This document shows positions 29,147-34,256 of a DNA stretch of 34,256 bases, piece by piece. Source of the stretch: Chloroflexaceae bacterium (GTDB taxonomy: Bacteria > Cyanobacteriota > Cyanobacteriia > Cyanobacteriales > JAAUTE01); the NCBI GenBank assembly GCA_012031815.1, contig JAAUTE010000008.1, positions 1 through 34,256 of the forward strand, in the 5' to 3' direction. The notes below the pieces were generated by a model that saw only the letters and a program-made list of their open reading frames with translations, did not search any database and was not told where the DNA came from. Positions within the stretch are counted from its first letter, which is position 1, and the number at the start of each line of letters is the position of its first letter. Position numbers and translations under genes: made by a program.

Positions 29147-29290
29147 GTGAATCAAAGCAATACGCAACCCAAAAAGCCTTACCGTCAGCCTCAATTGACC
29201 AAATACGGGAGTATTAACATGTTGACTCTGGAAAACGGGATGTTAGGAAGAGTTGACAACCTTGTAACGATGACTATGGCGCTATCTTAA
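29147..29290 (+). CDS. RiPP precursor peptide with lasso-type leader
   Basis: A 47-residue peptide, too short for the ORF track. Residues 10-27 (KPYRQPQLTKYGSINMLT) match the lasso leader rule YxxPxL-x3-G-x5-T exactly: Tyr12, Pro15, Leu17, Gly21, Thr27. In lasso precursors the Tyr/Pro/Leu part is bound by the RRE protein B1 and the Thr is the penultimate leader residue. By that rule the core starts at residue 29 (ENGMLGRVDNLVTMTMALS), with Asp at core position 9 and one Arg at position 7. GTG 29147 has the best ribosome site (AAGAAGGA); ATG 29117 is an in-frame alternative. Four bases separate it from the RRE-methyltransferase gene. Confidence 0.82.
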   Translation: MNQSNTQPKKPYRQPQLTKYGSINMLTLENGMLGRVDNLVTMTMALS

Positions 29291-29294
29291 GTTT

Positions 29295-30497
29295 GTGCTA
29301 AACCCCAACACTAAACTGCACCGATCGCCAAATCTCCAGATTCAACTGAGCAGCCCTGACACGGTTGAGATTATGCGTGGGGCGACGGTTGTTAATGGCG
29401 GGCCCCATGCTTTAGCCATTCTGCATATTTTTGCTCGTCCAACGACGCTTAGAGATGCTCTTGACTCTTTAGCCCAGGGAGTGCGCGGCTCCCAGGACTG
29501 GATAAATCTCACGACAGCCTTATCCTATCTTTACCAGACGGGCATACTTGAGGATGACAGCCGCGATCAAAGACCGCTCCTAGATACAACCGGGTTTGGC
29601 GCCGCCCCAATCCACTTGGAAATGCTCAACGATCGCCAGCGCACAAGCTGTTTTCTGGCCGCCATTGCTGAAGTTGTCCGTCCGGGGGATGTGGTCGTCG
29701 ATATTGGCACGGGAACCGGGGTGTTGGCGATCGCGGCGGTTCGGGCGGGGGCGAAACGGGTTTATGCTATTGAATCCACTGCCATGGCCAGCGTTGCGGC
29801 GGCAATTATTGCGGCTAACGGCTGCTCCGAGCAGATTACCTTGATTTCCGGCTGGTCAACCCAAGTGGAGCTGCCAGAGCGCGGCGACGTACTCACCAGC
29901 GAAATCATCGGCAATGACCCCTTGGGCGAACAAGTTTTAGAAACCACGGCAGATGCGCGGCAACGACTGCTCAAGCTCAACCCGCGCCTTCTTCCCCAGC
30001 AGCTCGCTATCTACGCATTGCCCCTCACTCTCCCCCCAGACGAATGGGCGCGACGCGTGGTTACTTCAGAAACCCTGGACAATTGGCGATCGTGGTACGG
30101 CATGGATTTTGCCGAATTAGCGGCGGCTCAGTCGGCTTCAGCGACGGTCTTTTATTTGCCGCCCCACCGCACTCAAACCTGGCCCGTTCTTAGCGATCCC
30201 ATCTTACTTGCAAAAATTGACTTAAATCAAGCTGAACGTTACCTGAACTGTACTTCTACGGCTTTTGCGACAACTTCAGGGCATTTAGACGCTATTCTGA
30301 TTTATTTTGAATTGCAGCTCAGTCCTACCGTCTCCCTATCCACTCGCCCCGGCCAGGCATCATCCGACTGCTCTTGGCGCTGTCCCCTTTGGTTGCTGGG
30401 CCACTCTCTTTTCCTGCAAGCCCAAGAATCATTCCAGGTTACCTATCGCTATGGAATTGGCCGCCAAGGCAACCTTGTTCAAGTTTCCCGACCATAG
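29295..30497 (+). CDS. RRE domain fused to PRMT-like methyltransferase
   Basis: A 400-residue fusion. Residues about 10-92 (PNLQIQLSSPDTVEIMRG, ALAILHIFARPTTLRDALDSLAQGV, INLTTALSYLYQTGILED) fit the PqqD-like RiPP recognition element: a beta part then a winged helix. Residues about 130-250 are a class I SAM methyltransferase: motif I VVVDIGTGTGVLAIAAVRAG, acidic KRVYAIE, and SEIIGNDPLGEQVLETT, which aligns with the double-E loop SExMGxxLxxExML of protein arginine methyltransferases. LLPQQLAIYALPL and a beta-rich C-terminus follow, also PRMT-like. I infer that it binds the leader of the peptide encoded four bases upstream and methylates its Arg. Start GTG 29295. Confidence 0.83.
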   Translation: MLNPNTKLHRSPNLQIQLSSPDTVEIMRGATVVNGGPHALAILHIFARPTTLRDALDSLAQGVRGSQDWINLTTALSYLYQTGILEDDSRDQRPLLDTTGFGAAPIHLEMLNDRQRTSCFLAAIAEVVRPGDVVVDIGTGTGVLAIAAVRAGAKRVYAIESTAMASVAAAIIAANGCSEQITLISGWSTQVELPERGDVLTSEIIGNDPLGEQVLETTADARQRLLKLNPRLLPQQLAIYALPLTLPPDEWARRVVTSETLDNWRSWYGMDFAELAAAQSASATVFYLPPHRTQTWPVLSDPILLAKIDLNQAERYLNCTSTAFATTSGHLDAILIYFELQLSPTVSLSTRPGQASSDCSWRCPLWLLGHSLFLQAQESFQVTYRYGIGRQGNLVQVSRP

Positions 30498-30568
30498 GGT
30501 TTTTTCCGGCTGGTCTCTGGCGATCGCGCTCTGGCGGTAAACCAGCAAACTCCAGTGGAGAACCGGAG

Positions 30569-30574
30569 TATACT
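30569..30574 (+). promoter_or_regulatory. Probable -10 element of the Rrf2 gene
   Basis: TATACT in AACCGGAGTATACTAGAGAT, 37 bases before the GTG of the Rrf2 gene. AGTATACT is itself palindromic and could be part of an autoregulatory operator. Confidence 0.45.
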
Positions 30575-30610
30575 AGAGATGGTTGCCAGACGCTCAAGAC
30601 GACGAAATTC

Positions 30611-31051
30611 GTGGAACTCTCCTGTAAAACTGAATACGCGCTGCTAGCGCTCCTGGAACTATCTTCCCACTACCAACAAAACGAACCGCTGCAAATTCGT
30701 CAGATCGCCGCCCAGCAGCATATTCCCGATCGCTATCTGGAACAGCTTCTGGCCGTTCTGCGGCGCGGTGGTTTCGTTCGCAGCCAGCGGGGCCCCAAGG
30801 GCGGCTACCTGTTGGCGAGGGAACCCTGGAAAATCACCCTGCTTGAGGTCATTAATTGCCTGGAAGGACAAAATCCCCAACCGCCTAAAGCCCCTGTCAG
30901 TCCGCCACCAACGGCTGAAAGCGCTATGGTTAAAGAGATTTGGCTGGAAGCCCATGCCAGTTCCTTGTCTGTATGGCAGCGCTATACACTCGAGGATGTG
31001 TGCGAACTTCGGGATGCTCGCCAGCAGTTGAATCTGATGTATTATATTTAG
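30611..31051 (+). CDS. Rrf2-family transcriptional regulator (CymR-like)
   Basis: A 146-residue winged-helix regulator starting at GTG 30611 (MELSCKTEYALLALLELSSHY), much shorter than the track ORF. The wing region RGGFVRSQRGPKGGYLLAREPWKITLLEVINCLEG is typical of Rrf2. The three closely spaced cysteines of IscR-type Fe-S members are missing. It lies 70 bases upstream of cysK on the same strand. In Bacillus the Rrf2 protein CymR represses cysteine genes and responds to CysK; the gene order here points to the same kind of circuit. This role is inferred from context. Confidence 0.9.
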   Translation: MELSCKTEYALLALLELSSHYQQNEPLQIRQIAAQQHIPDRYLEQLLAVLRRGGFVRSQRGPKGGYLLAREPWKITLLEVINCLEGQNPQPPKAPVSPPPTAESAMVKEIWLEAHASSLSVWQRYTLEDVCELRDARQQLNLMYYI

Positions 31052-31121
31052 TCCGTCTGAAAACAGTGGAAAACAAGCAGAACGGGCCCCGTCCATCACT
31101 TTTTAAAGAGGATTTAGAGGT

Positions 31122-32081
31122 ATGCGAATTGCTAAAAACGTTACGGATTTAATTGGTCGGACGCCGCTGGTGCAACTCAATCGGATTGCTCAGGCAGAAG
31201 GCTGTCTGGCCCGAATTATCATCAAGCTAGAAGGCATGAATCCTTCGGCGTCCGTCAAAGACCGCATCGGTGTCAATATGATTAATCAGGCGGAGGCGGC
31301 GGGATTGATTGCCCCCGGTCAAACTATTTTGGTTGAACCCACCTCTGGCAATACGGGAATTGCGCTGGCAATGGCAGCGGCGGCCAAGGGCTATGCCTTG
31401 ATTCTCACCATGCCAGAAACTATGAGCAGCGAACGGCGAGCCATGCTACGAGCCTACGGGGCCCGCTTAGAACTGACCCCTGGCAGTGAGGGGATGAGTG
31501 GCTGCATTCGCCGGGCCCAAGACATTGTAGATACTATCCCCAATGCTTACATGCTCCAGCAGTTTAACAATCCTGCCAATCCCGAAGTTCACCAGCGGAC
31601 AACGGCGGAGGAAATCTGGAGCGATACTGACGGTTTGGCAGACATTTTGGTGGCGGGGGTTGGCACGGGTGGTACGATTACTGGGGTTGCCCAGACTCTT
31701 AAGGCTCGCAAGCCTTCGTTTCAGGCGATCGCCGTCGAACCGGCCAGCTCGCCGGTACTGTCTGGGGGGCGGCCCGGTGCCCACAAAATTCAAGGGATTG
31801 GGGCGGGTTTTGTGCCCAGCGTCTTGCGACTCGATCTCATTGATGAAGTGATTTGTGTCGGGGACGAGGAGGCGATCGCCTACGGCCGCCGTCTAGCCCG
31901 CGAGGAAGGAATTTTGTCCGGAATTTCAACGGGGGCAGCTCTAGCGGCAGCGATCCAGGTGGGCAAGCGCCCGGAAAATCGCGACAAGCTGATCGTCGTC
32001 ATCCAACCCAGCTTTGGCGAACGTTATTTGAGTACGCCGCTGTTTCAAAACTTAGATGCGCCAGAGCCAGTCCTGGTCTAG
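31122..32081 (+). CDS. cysK: Cysteine synthase A
   Basis: O-acetylserine sulfhydrylase, a PLP enzyme forming cysteine from O-acetylserine and sulfide. The PLP lysine lies in [11 protein letters not shown], the substrate loop is [10 protein letters not shown], the phosphate loop is [10 protein letters not shown], and the C-terminal part ([25 protein letters not shown]) is normal. The length is 319 residues. AGAGG lies just before the ATG. It probably shares a transcript with the upstream Rrf2 regulator and perhaps with the J-domain gene, whose ORF begins 43 bases after the stop. Confidence 0.96.
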   Translation: MRIAKNVTDLIGRTPLVQLNRIAQAEGCLARIIIKLEGMNPSASVKDRIGVNMINQAEAAGLIAPGQTILVEPTSGNTGIALAMAAAAKGYALILTMPETMSSERRAMLRAYGARLELTPGSEGMSGCIRRAQDIVDTIPNAYMLQQFNNPANPEVHQRTTAEEIWSDTDGLADILVAGVGTGGTITGVAQTLKARKPSFQAIAVEPASSPVLSGGRPGAHKIQGIGAGFVPSVLRLDLIDEVICVGDEEAIAYGRRLAREEGILSGISTGAALAAAIQVGKRPENRDKLIVVIQPSFGERYLSTPLFQNLDAPEPVLV

Positions 32082-32124
32082 GCAGCCACCAACGACCGAG
32101 GGAGGAGATTTTCTTGCTTTAGCC

Positions 32125-32823
32125 ATGATTCCAGACTATTACCAGACCTTAGAGTGCGATTCCCAGGCGACCCCGGAGGAGATTAAGCAAGCCTATCGGC
32201 GTTTGGTAAAGCGCTACCATCCAGATAGCCAGCTTGAGAGTGCGGACAGCGAGACGACCATCCGCCTTAATGCTGCCTACGAAGTGTTGAGCGATCCCCA
32301 GCGCCGCCGTTCCTACGATCGCCGAGAATACCAGGGCACGGCTAACCCCACGGTTACGCGGGAGCAGCGGACGGCTTCTGCCCAGCAACAGTACCAGCAA
32401 CAGCGCCAAAGCGAACAGGGAAGCGATCGCCAACAGAAACAATGGCAAAAGCAAGTTTATATCCCGATTAAGCGGCTGATTGCTAAAATTCTGAGTCCAT
32501 TGACGGCACAAATTGACCAACTGGCTGCCGATCCCTTTGACGACGATTTGTTGGCAGCCTTTGACGACTATTTAGCAACTTGCCGAGAGTGGTTGGAGCA
32601 AGCCCGGCGCATTCTCGCTTCCCAGCCCAATCCTGCTACGCAAGCTGGTACGGCGGCCCATCTCTACTACTGTCTCAATCAAATTGGCGACGGCATTGAT
32701 GAATTAGCTTATTTTTCGCTAAATTATGACGATCGCCACCTCCACACCGGGCAAGAACTGTTTCGCATCGCCCGCCGCCTCTACCAGGAAGCCCAGGAAC
32801 GGGCCCAAATCCTTATTTTTTGA
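32125..32823 (+). CDS. J-domain (DnaJ-like) protein
   Basis: A co-chaperone-like protein of 232 residues. Residues 3-70 are a J domain: DYYQTLECDSQATPEEIKQAYRRLVKRYHPDS with the HPD motif that activates Hsp70, then LNAAYEVLSDPQRRRSYD. A Gln-rich linker follows and then a helical C-terminal domain (LAAFDDYLATCREWLEQARRIL, AYFSLNYDDRHLHTGQELFRIARRLYQEAQER), without the Gly/Phe or zinc-finger regions of classical DnaJ, so it is a class III J-protein with its own client domain. ATG 32125 is preferred since MIPDYYQTLE is the normal start. It ends just before a short convergent gap. Confidence 0.9.
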   Translation: MIPDYYQTLECDSQATPEEIKQAYRRLVKRYHPDSQLESADSETTIRLNAAYEVLSDPQRRRSYDRREYQGTANPTVTREQRTASAQQQYQQQRQSEQGSDRQQKQWQKQVYIPIKRLIAKILSPLTAQIDQLAADPFDDDLLAAFDDYLATCREWLEQARRILASQPNPATQAGTAAHLYYCLNQIGDGIDELAYFSLNYDDRHLHTGQELFRIARRLYQEAQERAQILIF

Positions 32824-32883
32824 GGGATCGGGCGAAGTTTTTCCCGGCAATGCCCCAAGCCAGGTCAACCCGCAATTCGCCAA

Positions 32884-32901
32884 TTACCAAACGTTTGGTA
32901 A
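32884..32901. other. 18-bp perfect palindrome
   Basis: TTACCAAACGTTTGGTAA, a perfect 18-base inverted repeat without spacer between the convergent J-domain and pstS-like genes. It has no T tract. It could be a regulator site, a recombination remnant or a weak terminator. Confidence 0.8.
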
Positions 32902-32961
32902 CTTAATGCAAGGATGCGATCGCCATTTGCTGCGTTAAATTGTTTGGTTAGGCAGAGACTT

Positions 32962-34005
32962 TTAGTCGCGTATTCTGACAAAACCCGCTTTTTCAATAAA
33001 TTTTTGATCCTCTTCGGTCAGCAACAGCTCGGCGTAAGCTTTTCCCGCTGTTTCCAAGTCGCTGCCTTCCTTGACGATGACGTATAGTTCTCGCGTAATT
33101 GGATACGTCCCTTCTTGGAAAGCCTGGCTATTGAGTCGATTGCGATAGCGCGGGCAGTCCTTTTGCGGAATGTAGGGCAGGGTGTAGGGCGCTACCCACT
33201 GGCCTGTTTTTTCGCCCAGGGCCAGGGGTTTAACGGTGCATTGACCGACAACCTCCGGGGCCGACCCATAATAAATGCCGCCCAGGTCGCGGCCCGCCTT
33301 GCGCAGTCCATCGGTAGTATCGCGGGCAAATTGCACATTATTGCCAAAACTGCCTTCAATAACTTCTTCCAGAAAGAATTCCACCGTACCGCCATCTTCT
33401 TGGCGGCGAGAGTAGGGCACGATCGCCAAATTGGGCCCGCCCACTGCCTGCCAGTTGTTGATTTGACCCGTATAAATACGGCGCAGTTGCTCCAGGGTTA
33501 AGCCGTCAATTGCCAGGGACGGATGAACCGCGATCGCAATACCGTCGAGGGCAACGGGAATTTGCCGGAGGTTAAAACCCTGTAGCCGAGCTTTGGCTTG
33601 CTCTTTATCTTTGACCGGGCGGGAAGACTGGGAAAAGTTTAATTCCCCGTCTAGAAGCATGCGAATTCCCGTTCCTGAACCAGGGGTTTCTCCACTCCCA
33701 GGCTTGGGGTCTCTATATTTCAACCGAAATGTGGGAACGGCAGCGAACAATTGAGAATCTACATCCCGGCGAATCGGGGCCCAGGTGGTACTGCCGCCGT
33801 AATAGTAGGTGTCTGAAGGGACGGGAGTTACATCGTTGAACTGTTGTTTATCTAGAGACAAGTCAGCCCATTGTGAGTGGGAGGAAGTCTCTGACTGGGC
33901 AGGCTGCTGCTCAACCGAGAAGGAACCCCTGACTGCCCAAATACACACTGCCGCAATAACAACAGAAGCACACGTTTTTAGATAGGGCGACATAGCTAAA
34001 ATCAT
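32962..34005 (-). CDS. PstS-like phosphate-binding protein
   Basis: Periplasmic substrate-binding protein of the PstS/SphX class. The N-terminus has a membrane segment (KTCASVVIAAVCIWAVRGSF) acting as signal or anchor. The ligand-binding pattern is typical: YYYGGSTTWAPIRRDVD, PGSGTGIRMLLDGELNFSQSSRP, VALDGIAIAVHPSL, LEQLRRIYTGQINNWQAVGG and TYPITRELYVIV. The 347-residue length is normal. The start is ATG 34005 or ATG 33993 (MSPYLKTC). No pstC, pstA or pstB is visible, so it may be a stand-alone phosphate sensor or binding protein. Phosphate specificity is inferred. Confidence 0.88.
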   Translation of the reverse strand: MILAMSPYLKTCASVVIAAVCIWAVRGSFSVEQQPAQSETSSHSQWADLSLDKQQFNDVTPVPSDTYYYGGSTTWAPIRRDVDSQLFAAVPTFRLKYRDPKPGSGETPGSGTGIRMLLDGELNFSQSSRPVKDKEQAKARLQGFNLRQIPVALDGIAIAVHPSLAIDGLTLEQLRRIYTGQINNWQAVGGPNLAIVPYSRRQEDGGTVEFFLEEVIEGSFGNNVQFARDTTDGLRKAGRDLGGIYYGSAPEVVGQCTVKPLALGEKTGQWVAPYTLPYIPQKDCPRYRNRLNSQAFQEGTYPITRELYVIVKEGSDLETAGKAYAELLLTEEDQKFIEKAGFVRIRD

Positions 34006-34150
34006 CCAGAAACGGGTACCAGCCTTTAGCGTTATCTAATTGCTATTTAAGCGAACTTTCAGAAGCAGCGGCAATTACTACGGTTTTTTGTAGGATTGTC
34101 GATTAGCCAATCAGACGTTTAGGGGAAGAGCGGCTAGCTTGAGTCGGTAA

Positions 34151-34256
34151 CCCACCAGATCCCTTGGGCCGCACGCCAGGTTTCCTTGGCGACCCATCAG
34201 GTTTCCTTGGCGACCCATCAGGTTTCCTTGGCGACCCATCAGGTTTCCTTGGCGAC
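34151..34256. repeat. 21-bp minisatellite array reaching the window edge
   Basis: GGTTTCCTTGGCGACCCATCA repeats perfectly from 34179 (copies at 34179, 34200, 34221 and a partial at 34242) and continues past the window end. Two diverged units precede it (34151-34178). All three plus-strand frames are open within the array (for example GFLGDPS), but no start codon or ribosome site supports translation. There are no unique spacers, so it is not a CRISPR array. Confidence 0.92.

Noticed and set aside
28999-29217. 72-aa plus-strand ORF overlapping the precursor peptide
   Set aside because: Different frame, no known motif; the overlapping 47-codon frame matches a precise leader rule and has the better ribosome site.
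34151-34256. CRISPR array
   Set aside because: Repeats are directly head-to-tail with no unique spacers, and no cas genes are in the window.

Overview
The window looks like chromosomal DNA of a cyanobacterium. The evidence is the many GCGATCGC (HIP1-type) octamers and their cores, plus genes largely confined to or typical of cyanobacteria: pcyA (phycocyanobilin synthesis), a Psb35-like photosystem II assembly protein, an FtsH3-type thylakoid/plasma-membrane protease, the cyanobacterial form of the pilMNOQ cluster, and several small cyanobacterial orphan families.

Layout. 1-3058 (minus): pilM-pilN-pilO-pilQ, the type IV pilus alignment complex and secretin, with pilQ running off the left edge. 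3238-5276: a lipoprotein sugar-type ABC binding protein abutting convergent pcyA. 5605-8222: tatA, a secreted TPR protein, a small lipoprotein, a TPR protein, psb35 and a small triple-motif protein. 8419-12140: a fused APH-like/P-loop kinase and ftsH3. 12322-17792: an accessory stretch with a DUF433/DUF5615 pair, uvrB, a short chrA remnant, a helix-rich/HNH nuclease pair, hairpin repeats, an orphan gene and yefM/yoeB. 17890-24468: chrA, purN, two divergent glycosyltransferases, dps, a ChaB-domain membrane protein and an A-type Fe-S carrier. 24804-28864: an RHH-like protein, a long gene-poor stretch, orphans, a non-catalytic M16 peptidase homologue and a four-helix membrane protein. 29147-30497: a two-gene peptide-modification cassette. 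30611-34256: Rrf2 regulator, cysK, a J-domain protein, a PstS-like protein and a 21-bp minisatellite.

The most interesting item is the cassette at 29147-30497. A 47-codon ORF, absent from the ORF track because it is too short, encodes a peptide that exactly fits the lasso-peptide leader rule YxxPxLx3Gx5T. Four bases downstream begins a protein with an N-terminal PqqD-like (RRE) domain fused to a PRMT-like methyltransferase that keeps the double-E loop of arginine methyltransferases. The predicted core contains a single Arg. No lasso cyclase or leader protease is visible in the window. I infer a ribosomally made, RRE-guided, arginine-methylated peptide system, possibly new.

A technical caution affects the whole annotation. 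At least 13 otherwise convincing genes, including the housekeeping genes ftsH, purN and pcyA, are interrupted by single-base indels, mostly in mononucleotide runs, or (pilN) by an in-frame stop. This pattern fits uncorrected sequencing or assembly error better than gene decay. I give the full inferred gene extents and the site of each break.
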